A stretch of 64,000 nucleotides of DNA from Goodfellowiella coeruleoviolacea. Lineage in GTDB: Bacteria; Actinomycetota; Actinomycetes; Mycobacteriales; Pseudonocardiaceae. Positions within the stretch are counted from its first letter, which is position 1. Each line of letters opens with the position of its first letter. The DNA lies in NCBI RefSeq assembly GCF_024171785.1, contig NZ_JAMTCK010000020.1:62001-126000 (forward strand), in the 5' to 3' direction. Both the position numbers and the translations under genes were made by a program. The notes under the pieces were generated by a model, which was not told the origin of the DNA, did no database searches, and saw nothing but the letters and a program-made list of their open reading frames with translations. Below are positions 16,774 to 25,709 of this stretch, piece after piece.

Positions 16774-18621
16774 ATGGCCGAACCCCCGATCTTCGTCGCC
16801 CCCTGGGGCGACGACACCTGGCCCGGCACCGTCGAGCGGCCGCTGGCCACCGTGTTCGCCGCACAGCGGGCCGTCCGCGCCCGCACCGCCACCATGACCG
16901 GTGATCTCGTGGTGCACCTGCGCGCCGGCACCTACCACCTGGACCGCACCCTGGAGTTCCGCGCCGACCAGGGCGACTCCGGCACCGGTGGGCACCACGT
17001 GCGCTACCAGCCGCACCGCTTCGGCACGGCCGAGCAGGAGACCGTCGTGCTCAGCGGCGGGCGCGCGGTCACCGGGTGGACCCCCGGTGCCGACGGCGTC
17101 TGGACCGCCCCCGTCGGCGACCTCGACGTGCGACAGCTGCACGTCGACGGCCGCCGCGCCGGCCGCGCCGCGCACACCACCGGCATCCCCGGGAACGTGA
17201 CGAAAACCGAGACGGGTTACGTCACGGACAGCTCGGTGCCCCTGTCCTGGCACGGCGCGGACGGCATCGAGTTCGTCTACCCGGGCGTCTACCCGTGGTC
17301 CGAGGCGCGGTGCGCGGTCGCCGGGATCACCGCGACCGAGCACGGCACCACCATCACGATGGCCCAGCCGGCCTGGGACTGGGCGCGCAGGCTCTACGAC
17401 GCCGAGTGGCACGGTGCCACGTCCGAGGACGGCGACCAGGTCGACTGGGTGCCGCTGGCCAACCCACCGCTGATCGAGAACAGCCGCTCGTTCCTCACCG
17501 AGCCGGGCACGTTCGTGCTCGACCGGTCCACGCCCGGCCAGCACGTGCTGCACTACCTGCCGCTGCCCGGCGAACACCCGGAGCGCACCGAGGTGGTCGT
17601 GCCGGTGCTGGAGACCCTGGTGGCCGGGAGCGGCACCGAGCAGCACCCGCTCACCGGCCTGACCCTGCGCGGGCTCACCTTCGCCCACGCCGGCTGGTCC
17701 GGCATCCGGCGCACCGGCGGCTACCTGCACTACCACGGCGTCAACCACTACCTGGGCGGCGGGCTCACCCAGTTCGCGCTGCCCGAGGGCATGGGCCGGG
17801 TGACCGTGCCCACCGAGACCGCGCGGCTGCCGGCGAACGTCGAGTTCACCCACGTCGCGCGGCTGGCCCTGGTGGACAACCACTTCACCCACCTGGGCGC
17901 GGGTGGGCTGAGCATCGGCGAGTCCAGTGTGGACGTCCTGGTGCGCGGCAACACGTTCACCGACATCTCCGGCAGCGGCATCACCGTCGCGGACAGCGCG
18001 GACTGCGTGATCGAGGACAACCTGGTGCACGACATCGGCCGCGAGTACCGCGGCTCACCCGCGATCGCGCTCAGCCAGACCAGGGACGCGATCGTGCGGC
18101 ACAACGAGATCCACCACGTGCCGCACAACGGGATCGTCGTCACCGGTGGCGAGCGGGCCAGGGGCACCCAGGTCGTGGCCAACCTGATCCACCACACCAT
18201 GACCGCGCTCGCCGACGGCGGCGGCATCTACGTCTCGGCCCCGCAGGGGGCGTCGTTCGCCAGCGGCGCGGTGATCCGGGGCAACGTCATCCACGACACC
18301 GTCACGTCCTACAACTTCGGCCTCTACACCGACTACGGCGCGGCCTGGGTGACCGTGCTGGGCAACGCGATCCACCGCGGCGACACCCCGGTCGTGCTCC
18401 AGGTGTCGCCGCCGCTGCGGCACGTGGCGTTCCTCGGCAACTTCTGGGACGCCGAGCCCTCGGGCCACGACACCCCACCCGACACCGTGGTCGTCGCCGG
18501 CAACACCGTGCTGCCCGGTGACGACTTCACCCGGGCGCTGGCCGCCGATCCGGCCGGCGCCGACATCCTGGCCACGGCCGGCCGGCGGACCGCCACCGGC
18601 CAGCACCCGCCGGCCGGCTGA
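16774..18621 (+). CDS. Right-handed beta-helix carbohydrate-active protein (GH141-like organisation)
   Basis: 615 residues, no signal peptide. It opens with FVAPWGDDTWPGTVERPLAT, the usual cap of pectin-lyase-fold enzymes (VSPxGxDxxPGT). A beta domain with DVRQLHVDGRRAGRAAH follows near residue 130, then many parallel beta-helix turns from about residue 340 (LVRGNTFTDISGSGITV, VIEDNLVHDIG, IVRHNEIHHVPHNGIVV, VIRGNVIHD). This resembles GH141-type proteins linked to rhamnogalacturonan, but family assignment is tentative. GGAGG lies 10 bases before the ATG. It is convergent with the GH28 gene and probably controlled by the divergent zinc-tailed TetR. Confidence 0.8.
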   Translation: MAEPPIFVAPWGDDTWPGTVERPLATVFAAQRAVRARTATMTGDLVVHLRAGTYHLDRTLEFRADQGDSGTGGHHVRYQPHRFGTAEQETVVLSGGRAVTGWTPGADGVWTAPVGDLDVRQLHVDGRRAGRAAHTTGIPGNVTKTETGYVTDSSVPLSWHGADGIEFVYPGVYPWSEARCAVAGITATEHGTTITMAQPAWDWARRLYDAEWHGATSEDGDQVDWVPLANPPLIENSRSFLTEPGTFVLDRSTPGQHVLHYLPLPGEHPERTEVVVPVLETLVAGSGTEQHPLTGLTLRGLTFAHAGWSGIRRTGGYLHYHGVNHYLGGGLTQFALPEGMGRVTVPTETARLPANVEFTHVARLALVDNHFTHLGAGGLSIGESSVDVLVRGNTFTDISGSGITVADSADCVIEDNLVHDIGREYRGSPAIALSQTRDAIVRHNEIHHVPHNGIVVTGGERARGTQVVANLIHHTMTALADGGGIYVSAPQGASFASGAVIRGNVIHDTVTSYNFGLYTDYGAAWVTVLGNAIHRGDTPVVLQVSPPLRHVAFLGNFWDAEPSGHDTPPDTVVVAGNTVLPGDDFTRALAADPAGADILATAGRRTATGQHPPAG

Positions 18622-18652
18622 CCGATCACCGGTCCGGCCACGACCGCGCCGG

Positions 18653-20083
18653 TCAGAGCGGCTGGCCGTTGACGGTGACCCCGGTCAGGGACAGGTCGTC
18701 GACGAACTCGACGGTGCTCGGGCTGACCACCCCGGTGAAGGCGCAGTCGCGCAGGCGCACGTCCACCACGTGGTCGGTGGGCAGGCCGACCAGGTGGAGC
18801 ACGGCGCGGGCGCCGTCGAGGCGCATGTCGCGCACGTCGATGTCGCGCACGAGCACCGGCTGATCGCCGGGCTCGCCGTTGTAGTCGGTGGTGACGAAGA
18901 CGGCGTCGCGTTCCACGCCACCGCCGGTGAACCCGCGCAGGTGCACGCCGTCGACCACGCCGCCGCGCCGCTTGTTGGTCTTGACGTACAGGGGGTACTT
19001 GACCGGGTAGCGCCCGGGGAACCCGGCCGGGTTGACCACGCAGTGCTGGGCGTACACGTCGTGCACCCCGCCGGACATCTCGCTGCCCACGGTCACGCCA
19101 CCCCACCGCCCGGCGAGCAGGCAGTTGTCGATGACGATGTGCTCGCTGGGCACCCCGACCCGGCGGCCGTCGGCGTCCCGCCCGGCCTTGACGGCCACGC
19201 AGTCGTCGTTGGTGTCGAACCGGCAGCCGGTGACGCGCACGTGCGAGCTGGCCTCGGGGTCGCAGCCGTCCGTGTTGTACAGGACACTGTGGACGGTCAC
19301 GCCGCGCACGGTGACGTTGTCCGACAACACCGGGTGGATCGTCCACATCGGAGGGTCGAGCAGGGTGACGCCGTCGACGAGCACGTTGTGGCAGCGGTGG
19401 AACTGGACCATGCTGGGCCGCAGGTGGTGGCCGGCGCCGAAGACCCGGTCGGCCACGGCCACGCCCTCGTCGCCCATCCGGCGCAGCCGCAGCTGGTCGG
19501 CGTGCTGCGGCCCGCCGTCCGCGTACCAGCTCTCCCACGGGCCGAGCCGGGCCTGCCCGTCCAGCACGCCGGCGCCGGTCACGGCCACGTCGGTGCGGCC
19601 GTCCGCGTGCACGAACGGCGAGTAGTTGTAGCACTCGGTGCCCTCCCACCTGGTCAGCACCACGGGCAGGTAGGCGGCCGGGTCCGGGCTGAACGCGATG
19701 GTGGCGCCCTCGGCCACGTGCAGGTCCACCCGGTCGAGCAGGTGGATGGCCCCGGTGGCGAACCGGCCGGGCGGCACCAGCACCCGGCCGCCGCCCGCGT
19801 GGTGGCAGGCGCTGACCGCCCGGCGGAACGCCGCCGTGCAGTCGGTCCGCCCGTCGCCGACCGCGCCGAAGTCGGTGATCCGGAAGACGCGGTCGGGGAA
19901 CACCGGCGGCCTGATCCGGTCGAGGACGTCCGGCAGCCGCCGCCAGGGGTCGGCCGGGTCGACGGACCGGGCCGCCACGGACCGCCCGGTCAGCAGACCG
20001 GTGGTGAGCACACCGCCGGCCAGCGCGCCACCCACCGCCAGTGCCACGCGCCGGGACCGCGCCACCTCGCGCCTCGCACCCAT
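18653..20083 (-). CDS. Secreted GH28 polygalacturonase-like enzyme
   Basis: 476 residues. The N-terminus (RSRRVALAVGGALAGGVLTTG) is a signal sequence with a twin-arginine pattern. ITDFGAVGDGRTDCTAAFR (about residue 70) is the classic first strand of GH28 beta-helices. The catalytic set is present: NTDG (about 268), NDD (about 290), GSEMSGG (about 320, in place of the GHG of endo enzymes) and VKTNKRRGG (about 365, giving the RxK-type site). GSEMSGG is typical of exo-acting GH28. Predicted to cleave galacturonan or rhamnogalacturonan outside the cell. Start at MGARRE. Confidence 0.85.
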   Translation of the reverse strand: MGARREVARSRRVALAVGGALAGGVLTTGLLTGRSVAARSVDPADPWRRLPDVLDRIRPPVFPDRVFRITDFGAVGDGRTDCTAAFRRAVSACHHAGGGRVLVPPGRFATGAIHLLDRVDLHVAEGATIAFSPDPAAYLPVVLTRWEGTECYNYSPFVHADGRTDVAVTGAGVLDGQARLGPWESWYADGGPQHADQLRLRRMGDEGVAVADRVFGAGHHLRPSMVQFHRCHNVLVDGVTLLDPPMWTIHPVLSDNVTVRGVTVHSVLYNTDGCDPEASSHVRVTGCRFDTNDDCVAVKAGRDADGRRVGVPSEHIVIDNCLLAGRWGGVTVGSEMSGGVHDVYAQHCVVNPAGFPGRYPVKYPLYVKTNKRRGGVVDGVHLRGFTGGGVERDAVFVTTDYNGEPGDQPVLVRDIDVRDMRLDGARAVLHLVGLPTDHVVDVRLRDCAFTGVVSPSTVEFVDDLSLTGVTVNGQPL

Positions 20084-20152
20084 CCGTCGCTCCGGTACTT
20101 CCCGTGACCCCACCAGGTCAACGATCGGGACGACCACCGAGTGCCTGCCGCG

Positions 20153-20250
20153 CCCAACGGCGGCCACCCCAGCGCGCCTCCCGCGTCGCGCCACCCCGGC
20201 CACCCAACGGTGGCCACCCCACCGCGCCACCCGCGTCGCGTCACCCCCGG
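20153..20250. repeat. Direct repeat with 50-bp period upstream of the GH28 gene
   Basis: Two copies of an about 45-base element beginning CCCAACGG (20153 and 20203), with about 40 matching positions each (core GGCCACCCCA.CGCGCC.CCCGCGTCGCG). The element lies between the GH28 start and the divergent membrane-protein gene. Confidence 0.8.
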
Positions 20251-20362
20251 CGCGGTCGCCCTACCCTGACCGCCACCTGACCGGGCGGCGGTCGCCAAGA
20301 TCGGGGGGCGGATCCGGGAAAGCCCTGACGTGCCGGTGGGGCGGCGCGGCGAAGGTAACACC

Positions 20363-20989
20363 GTGAAACTCACCGGCGTCTGCCTGATCACCGCACCGTT
20401 GTTCTTCCTCTGCTACGGCATCATCCGGCTGGTCGGCCGGCTGGACGGCCAGTACGGCCCCGGGCTGGACTGGCAGGCCGCCCACGTCAGCAACCTGATC
20501 GGCCTGCTGCTGTGCGTGCCGCTCGCGCTGGGCCTTGGCCGCCTGCTGGCCGGAACGCGTGGGCGCGGCCTGGCCGTGGGGCTCACCCTGGTCGGGGTGG
20601 CCACCTCGGTGGTCCAGTTCGTCGTGGACATCGTGGCCGGCCTGCTCGCCGCGGACCGGGCGGAGATGAGCGCGATCTCCCGGGGGTTCACCAGCCTCCC
20701 CGGCGTGCAGCCGGTCTTCTACCAGGTCGGCCCGCAGCTGATGTTCGTCGGCCTGCTGGTGCTGGCGGTGCTGCTCGCGCGCGCCAAGGCACTGCCCTGG
20801 TGGGGCCCGGTGCTCGTGCTGGCCGGCCCGTGCCTCGGGCTGGTCTCCCTCGACCTGCTCCCGGTCGCCGCCCTGTGCCTGCTCGCCGGCTTCGCCCCGC
20901 TCGCCCTGCGCCTGCTGCGCGGCACCGCCGCCCCGCTGCCTCGGCCGTCCGCCGCGACCGCGCTCACCGCATCGCCTCGATTCCGCTGA
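20363..20989 (+). CDS. Multi-span membrane protein of unknown function
   Basis: 208 residues with six predicted membrane spans (ITAPLFFLCYGIIRLV, LIGLLLCVPLALGLG, GLTLVGVATSVVQFVVDIVAGLL, LMFVGLLVLAVLL, WWGPVLVLAGPCLGLVSL, LLPVAALCLLAGFAPLAL). Only the loop DGQYGPGLDWQAAH and the region RAEMSAISRGFTSLPGVQPVFYQVG are polar. GTG start with GAAGG 7 bases upstream. Its 3' end overlaps the 3' end of the convergent TetR gene by 26 bases. Possibly the TetR's target, but I do not recognise the family. Confidence 0.75.
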   Translation: MKLTGVCLITAPLFFLCYGIIRLVGRLDGQYGPGLDWQAAHVSNLIGLLLCVPLALGLGRLLAGTRGRGLAVGLTLVGVATSVVQFVVDIVAGLLAADRAEMSAISRGFTSLPGVQPVFYQVGPQLMFVGLLVLAVLLARAKALPWWGPVLVLAGPCLGLVSLDLLPVAALCLLAGFAPLALRLLRGTAAPLPRPSAATALTASPRFR

Positions 20990-21695
20990 TCAGCATGTCC
21001 AGCACCGATCCGAACAGGACGTCCGGGGATTCCACAGTGGACTCCCGGCTGATCAGCCGCAGGTTGGGCAGGTCGTCGTCCGGCTCGACCGGCGCCACCC
21101 CGGCCCACACCGCGGCGGGCTGGGCGGCCGGCGGCCGGTCCCGCCAGGAGTCCCAGACCTCGGCGAACCCGGCCACCTGCAACACGGTGATCATCCAGGC
21201 CCGGTACGCGTTCTGGGTGGACAGTCCGATGTCGAGGAAGAAGCCCAGCAACGCGTCGTCGGCGCGCAGCGCGTGCGGTGCGGCGAACGGGGTGAGGTCC
21301 TCGGCGCGGGCCAGCGCCAGCAGCCCGGGGTGGGCCCGGTACCAGGCGCGCAGCGCGTGGCAGTGCGCGCGCAGACTCTCCCGCCACCGGGTCGGGTCCA
21401 GGCGCGGTTCGGGCAGGTCGGCCTGGCAGACGGCGACCAGCTCGCGGAGCAGGTCGTCCCGGTCGGCCACGTAGTTGTACAGCGCGCGCGGTGACACGCC
21501 GAGCCGGGCGGCCACGTTGCGCATGCTCAGCTCGGCCGGGCCGCCCTCGCCCAGCACCGCCAGGGCGGCCCGGGCGATCCGTTCCCTGGTCAGCGTGGGC
21601 CGTCCGGTGCGGAACTCCGGTCGCCGGCGCCGCCGCACCCCGGGGGTGGCGGCCGGGGTCGCCGGGTCCGGTCCGGCCTGCTCGTCACTGGCCAC
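20964..21695 (-). CDS. TetR-family transcriptional regulator
   Basis: 243 residues. After a disordered basic N-terminus, the TetR DNA-binding helices are RERIARAALAVLGEGGPAELSMRNVAARLGVSPRALYNYV (about residues 37-77, key LYNYV). The effector domain contains WRESLRAHCHALRAWYRAHPG. The second of two adjacent GTG codons is chosen because a TACGAT element ends exactly 6 bases before it and there is no ribosome site, which suggests a leaderless transcript. Neighbours are two membrane proteins, likely candidates for its regulon. Ligand unknown. Confidence 0.85.
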   Translation of the reverse strand: MASDEQAGPDPATPAATPGVRRRRRPEFRTGRPTLTRERIARAALAVLGEGGPAELSMRNVAARLGVSPRALYNYVADRDDLLRELVAVCQADLPEPRLDPTRWRESLRAHCHALRAWYRAHPGLLALARAEDLTPFAAPHALRADDALLGFFLDIGLSTQNAYRAWMITVLQVAGFAEVWDSWRDRPPAAQPAAVWAGVAPVEPDDDLPNLRLISRESTVESPDVLFGSVLDMLISGIEAMR

Positions 21696-21798
21696 CACGG
21701 CATCGTAGTGTCGGCTTGAACTTCACACACCGTTGACTTCAACGGGTCGGAGCGGCCACACTCGGTCGGCCGATCACGCCGAACCCCCGGGAGTCGTC

Positions 21799-22323
21799 AT
21801 GCGGTGGTCCCTCGTCCTCAGTTGTGGCGTCGGCTTCGGGCTGGTGCTGAGCGTGCTGTTCACCGCGGCCCTGTTCGCCGGCGCCGCGGTCAGCCGGGAC
21901 TTCCTCCTGGCCGACTACCCGCCGGAGATCCAGCGCCGCTACGGCCGAGCCCGCAGCGAGCGGGGCCGGCGGGTCGCCACCTGGGTGGGGGTGCTGTTCT
22001 GGGGCGGCTGCTGTCCGCCCCTGGCGGCCGGCGCCGTGCTCACCCTGTCCTCGGCGCTCGGCGGCGACGTGGGCTTCGCGCACGCGGCCGCCACCGGCGC
22101 GGTGATGTTCGCCACCCTCACCGTGTTCGACCTGGTCATCCTCGACTGGGTCATCTTCGCCGGGCTGCGCCCACGGGTGTTCACCCTGCCGGGCACCGAA
22201 GGCATGGCCGAGTACCGGGACCTGCGGTTCCACGCGGTCGCCGCGCTCAGGGGCAGTCCGCTGATCGTGGTCGCCGGCCTGCTCCTCGGCGGCGCGGTCA
22301 CCGCCATCGAGGCACTCAGCTGA
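21799..22323 (+). CDS. Membrane protein of unknown function
   Basis: 174 residues. Four predicted spans: LVLSCGVGFGLVLSVLFTAALFAGAAV, VGVLFWGGCCPPLAAGAVLTL, AAATGAVMFATLTVFDLVILDWVIFAGL and GSPLIVVAGLLLGGAVTAI. The loop with FLLADYPPEIQRRYGRARSERGRR lies after the first span, and the FTLPGTEGMAEYRDLRFH segment between spans three and four. No family recognised. ATG with GGGAG 7 bases before. Followed after about 100 bases by a cupin gene on the same strand. A longer frame upstream (from 21733) has no ribosome site. Confidence 0.7.
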   Translation: MRWSLVLSCGVGFGLVLSVLFTAALFAGAAVSRDFLLADYPPEIQRRYGRARSERGRRVATWVGVLFWGGCCPPLAAGAVLTLSSALGGDVGFAHAAATGAVMFATLTVFDLVILDWVIFAGLRPRVFTLPGTEGMAEYRDLRFHAVAALRGSPLIVVAGLLLGGAVTAIEALS

Positions 22324-22421
22324 CCGGCCGCGCGCGCCGATGTCACAAAGTCCGGCCCTGTGCGGTCCTGTTGGGCGACAGGGCGGACCACGCCCACCGA
22401 CCCGACACCGAGGAGCCCCGC

Positions 22422-22910
22422 ATGACAGCGCTCAACCCGGACCACGCCGTGCTGGTGCGCGCGGCCGACGCCGAGGTGCTGCACGGCACCACCACGGTCC
22501 ACCTGCTGGCGGACGGATCGGACACCGGCGGGGTGATCAGCGCCGCGCGCAGCCGGATGCCCAGGGACACGGCGGGTGCCTCCCCGCACCACCACCGCAA
22601 CGCCGCGGAGATGTTCTTCGTCATCGAAGGCGGCCTGGACGTGCTGGTCGGCGACCGGGTCGTCACCGCGCGGGCGGGTGACTTCCTGCTGGTGCCACCG
22701 GGCATGGCGCACGCCTTCCGCACCCCGGCCGACACCGGCGCGGACTTCCTGTTCCTGATGCCCGAGGTGGACCGGTTCGACTACTTCCGGTTGCTCAACC
22801 GGGTCCAGCAGGGCCTGGCCAGTCCACAGGAGATCCTGGACAGCCAGGAGCGGTTCGACAACCACTTCCACGAGAGTCCGGTGTGGACGGAGCACTGCGC
22901 CGGCCGCTGA
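22422..22910 (+). CDS. Cupin-domain protein
   Basis: 162 residues, a single conserved-barrel cupin. Motif 1 is PHHHRNAAEMFFVIEGGLDVLVGD (G(X)5HXH-like, metal ligands in HHH and E, about residues 57-80) and motif 2 is GDFLLVPPGMAHAFR (about 89-103, third histidine in MAHAF). It could be a small-molecule isomerase, dioxygenase or binding protein; the sequence does not decide. The last 40 residues are helical with FDYFRLLNRVQQGLASPQEIL. GAGGA sits 8 bases before the ATG. The gene is convergent with the phosphoesterase gene. Confidence 0.85.
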   Translation: MTALNPDHAVLVRAADAEVLHGTTTVHLLADGSDTGGVISAARSRMPRDTAGASPHHHRNAAEMFFVIEGGLDVLVGDRVVTARAGDFLLVPPGMAHAFRTPADTGADFLFLMPEVDRFDYFRLLNRVQQGLASPQEILDSQERFDNHFHESPVWTEHCAGR

Positions 22911-22941
22911 CCCCGCCTCCGGGCGCGGCCGGCGCGCGCGG

Positions 22942-23703
22942 TCAGCGCACCACCCGGTAGTGCGTGGTGAGCCGGCCGTCGTCGTCGAGGACGTGCAGGG
23001 CGATCATCGGCGGGCTGTCCAGGTCCACGATGTCGCCGCGCTCCCACGGCAGCAACCGGGCCGTGGCCACCACACCGGGCGCGACCAGCAGCGGCCGACC
23101 GGCGAACGTGGTGGCCGCGGCCTGGTGGGCGTGTCCACACAGGACCGCCACCACCTGGGGGTGGCGGTCGAGCACCGCGGCCAGCCGCTGCTCGCCGAAC
23201 TGGCGCATGGTGTCGCCGACCGGGTTGTGCAGCGGCACCGGCGGGTGGTGGAAGCAGACGAAGACCGGTGCGCCGTCGCGGTGTTCGGTCAGCACCTCCT
23301 CCAGCCAGGTCAGGGTCTCGTCGGCCAGGTAGCCGTCGTCACGCCCGGGAATGCTGGAGTCGCACAGCGCGAACACGGCCGCGCCCACCCGCACCACCTG
23401 GTTGATCGGCTCGTCGCCAGCGGGGTCATCGCCGGTGGGCTCGCCGAGCAGCACCTCGCGGTAGGCGCCGCGCACGTCGTGGTTGCCCGGGCAGGTCAGC
23501 ACCGGCAGGGCCGTGCCGGCCAGGATCTCGTTCACCCGCGCGTACTCGTCGGGCCGGCCGTGGTCGGCGATGTCCCCGGTGAGCAGCACGGCGTCCACCG
23601 GAGCGGCCAGGTCACCGATGAAGCGCAGCACCCGCCGCGCCCGCTCGACGGACCGGTCACCCCCGTCGACGTGCACGTCGCTGATGTGGGCCAGAACGAA
23701 CAT
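22942..23703 (-). CDS. Calcineurin-type metallophosphoesterase (cyclic nucleotide phosphodiesterase-like)
   Basis: 253 residues. All metal-binding motifs of the family are present in order: HISDVHVDGG (DxH, residues 5-14), LLTGDIADHG (GDxxD, about 43-52), TCPGNHDV (GNHD, about 79-86), VCFHHPP (H, about 160) and LCGHAHQ (GHxH, about 200-206). The order and length match class III cNMP phosphodiesterases (CpdA/Rv0805 type), so it probably hydrolyses cAMP or another phosphodiester in the cytoplasm. The ATG at MFVLAH is preceded by GGAGGGGG at 7-8 bases, so the upstream frame is not used. Confidence 0.85.
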   Translation of the reverse strand: MFVLAHISDVHVDGGDRSVERARRVLRFIGDLAAPVDAVLLTGDIADHGRPDEYARVNEILAGTALPVLTCPGNHDVRGAYREVLLGEPTGDDPAGDEPINQVVRVGAAVFALCDSSIPGRDDGYLADETLTWLEEVLTEHRDGAPVFVCFHHPPVPLHNPVGDTMRQFGEQRLAAVLDRHPQVVAVLCGHAHQAAATTFAGRPLLVAPGVVATARLLPWERGDIVDLDSPPMIALHVLDDDGRLTTHYRVVR

Positions 23704-23841
23704 GTGGGCATCCCCCTCCGCGTCACGCCCGGGGCCCGGGGTCGTCCGGGACCGCTGCTGCCGGGCCGGGCCACCGGTGCGCCCCACACAGTGCCAGCAC
23801 CTCCCGAGGCATGGCGCCCCGGTCCGGCGAACCGGTTGGGG

Positions 23842-24672
23842 TCAGCGCAGCTGCCGGTAGGTCCCGGCCGAGCTGAACGCCTGGTCGATCGGCGCGATGA
23901 GCGAGGCCAGGCGACGGGCGCCCTCGGCACCGATCGGTGTCCACAGCGCGGCGCAGTGCTCGTCGGTCTCGACCTCGATCCGCTCGCGCGCCGCGGCGCC
24001 GGCCTCGGTCACGGTGCCGTCGGCGTTGAGCCAGCCGCGCGCGACCAGCCGGGCCGTCGCCCCGGCCCACTCCTCGTCGCTCCACTGGCGGGTCGTGCGC
24101 ACCAGCCCGAGCGGGAGGCGGCCGGTCGCGGTCTGCAGGACGTTGCAGTCGCACGGCCCGAGCCGGTTGTCGGCGAGCACGACCAGGTGCGCGTCCCCGC
24201 GCCACTCGCGCAGCACCGTGATCTGCTGCCACAGCGCGACGAGCGGATCGGCCGGGAGCGCGACCGACGCGTTCGCGGCGGCCAGCGGCTTGCCGGCGTG
24301 GTCGGCGGCGGCGACGACCGGGTCGATCAGCGACCGCGCCGCCGCGATCTGCTCGGCGGTGAGGGGCACGCCGACGCGGCGCATCGCCCGACCGGCGGCG
24401 GCGAAGCGGGCGGCCTGCCAGCGCTCGGGCGGGGCGACGTCCCACACGCCCGCCATCTGCCGCACCGAGCGGGGGCTGAACCCGTAGAAGGTGGCGAGCA
24501 CGACCTGCCACGGCACCGCGCCCAGCGCCGCCGCGCGGAACGCGAAGTACCTCGGCCGGGAGGCGGTGACCCCGAGCGTGGCGGCCTCCTCCTCGCTCTC
24601 CGGGACCAGGTAGATGAACCGGTGGGCGGCGTTGACGGCGAGGCTGACCTCGCGAACGGCGGTCATGTCCAT
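23842..24672 (-). CDS. SCO6745-family protein (MarR-like helix-turn-helix fold)
   Basis: 276 residues. The N-terminus (VREVSLAVNAAHRFIYLVPE), the central PRYFAFRAAALGAVPWQVVLATFYGFSP segment (residues 44-72), and the C-terminal GWLNADGTVTEAGAAARERIEVETDEHCAALW block are those of the actinobacterial SCO6745 family, which contains a winged-helix-like region at its C-terminus. Function is unknown; roles in natural-product gene clusters have been suggested for relatives. It shares the strand with the GntR gene directly upstream (36 bases away), so that regulator may control it. Start at MDMTAV. Confidence 0.75.
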   Translation of the reverse strand: MDMTAVREVSLAVNAAHRFIYLVPESEEEAATLGVTASRPRYFAFRAAALGAVPWQVVLATFYGFSPRSVRQMAGVWDVAPPERWQAARFAAAGRAMRRVGVPLTAEQIAAARSLIDPVVAAADHAGKPLAAANASVALPADPLVALWQQITVLREWRGDAHLVVLADNRLGPCDCNVLQTATGRLPLGLVRTTRQWSDEEWAGATARLVARGWLNADGTVTEAGAAARERIEVETDEHCAALWTPIGAEGARRLASLIAPIDQAFSSAGTYRQLR

Positions 24673-24708
24673 GAGTGGGTGTCCCCTCAACGAGGTCGGC
24701 GGGACGCG

Positions 24709-25401
24709 TCAGGCGTCCTCGGGCGGGTGTCCGGCGGGTGTGGCCTGGTCGGCGAGCGCGGCGGCGGTGACGGCGAGGTGGTCCGCCAGGGCGGCGGCCG
24801 CCGCCTCGCCCTGCCGGCTCAGCGCCAGCTGTTCGAGCCGGCGGTGTTCGGCCAGGTAGTCGCGGGTCGGGGTGCTGGCGGCCGACCAGCGGCGGGACAG
24901 CTCGCTGGCGGTCCACAGCCGCTCGAAGGTGTCCAGCAGGACGTCGTTGCCGCACGCGTCGAGCAGCGCGCGGTGGAACGCGTGGTGCGCGGCGGCCCAC
25001 GCGTCGGAGAAGTGGACGTCGTCGTCGCGCTCGAACGGGGGTGTGCGGGCGAGCCGGTGGTGGGCGGCGCGCACCCGCGTTTCCCACTCCAGGTCGCCGC
25101 GGCTGATCGCCATGCGCAGCATGGTCGGCTCGATCGCCGCCCGCGCCTCGGCGATCACCTGCCACCGCGCGTCGCCCGCCTGCGGCACCACGAACCCCCG
25201 GTTCGGCAGGCGCTCGGCCAGGCCCTCCCCGACCAGCCGCAGCAGGCACTCCCGGACCACCGCGAGACTCACCCCGTGCGCCAGGGCCAGCTCCTGCGGT
25301 TTCAACGCCTGCCCCGGGCGGAACTCGCCGTGCAGGACCGCCGCCCGCAGCGACTCGTAGGCCCGCACCGACGGCGCCACACCCCTGCCGTGCTCTGCCA
25401 C
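24709..25401 (-). CDS. GntR-family regulator, FadR subfamily (FCD domain)
   Basis: 230 residues. The winged helix is SVRAYESLRAAVLHGEFRPGQALKPQELALAHGVSLAVVRECLLRL (residues 11-56), with ERLPNRGFVV as the wing. The all-helical FCD effector domain follows (EARAAIEPTMLRMAI, HHAFHRALLDACGN), with histidines placed to bind metal (FHRAL, EHRRLEQLAL). It probably senses an organic acid. The GTG start lacks a ribosome site but lies 7 bases after a TAGGGT element, suggesting leaderless translation. A pair of direct repeats upstream may be its own operator. It precedes the SCO6745-family gene in the same direction. Confidence 0.85.
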   Translation of the reverse strand: MAEHGRGVAPSVRAYESLRAAVLHGEFRPGQALKPQELALAHGVSLAVVRECLLRLVGEGLAERLPNRGFVVPQAGDARWQVIAEARAAIEPTMLRMAISRGDLEWETRVRAAHHRLARTPPFERDDDVHFSDAWAAAHHAFHRALLDACGNDVLLDTFERLWTASELSRRWSAASTPTRDYLAEHRRLEQLALSRQGEAAAAALADHLAVTAAALADQATPAGHPPEDA

Positions 25402-25709
25402 GCACTCGACCCTAGCCCAGATAATCGATTTTTGGAAGAACAATCGACTTGGGAGGCGTCGTGCTGGCTCGGCCGCGGCCCGGCCGGCCGGGGTCACCAC
25501 CACCGCCCCGAGACCCGGACCCCACCTCGTTTGTCCGAAATAGACAGTCTGGTGTGGACGCGGTGGCGAAGGGCCATCACTCGCCCGGCCGGGAAACGAG
25601 AGCGGCCACTCCTGATCGGCGAAGGCGAAACCGCGTGCCCGCCGCACACGTCTGACTCGCGTCAACCGGCCGGGACAGTCGCGGCCGGACGGAGTCAGGG
25701 AGTAGCGGA
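25402..25709. other. Promoter region between GntR and lipoprotein genes
   Basis: 308 bases between divergent starts. It holds the repeat pair at 25423-25453 near the GntR side and AGGGAG shortly before the lipoprotein ATG. I see no gene in it. Confidence 0.5.
25423..25453. promoter_or_regulatory. Direct repeat near the GntR promoter
   Basis: AATCGATTTTTGG and AATCGACTTGGG, 19 bases apart, 22-52 bases upstream of the GntR start. In this GC-rich setting the AT-rich pair stands out and may be a binding site. Direct rather than inverted orientation is unusual for GntR proteins. Confidence 0.35.
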
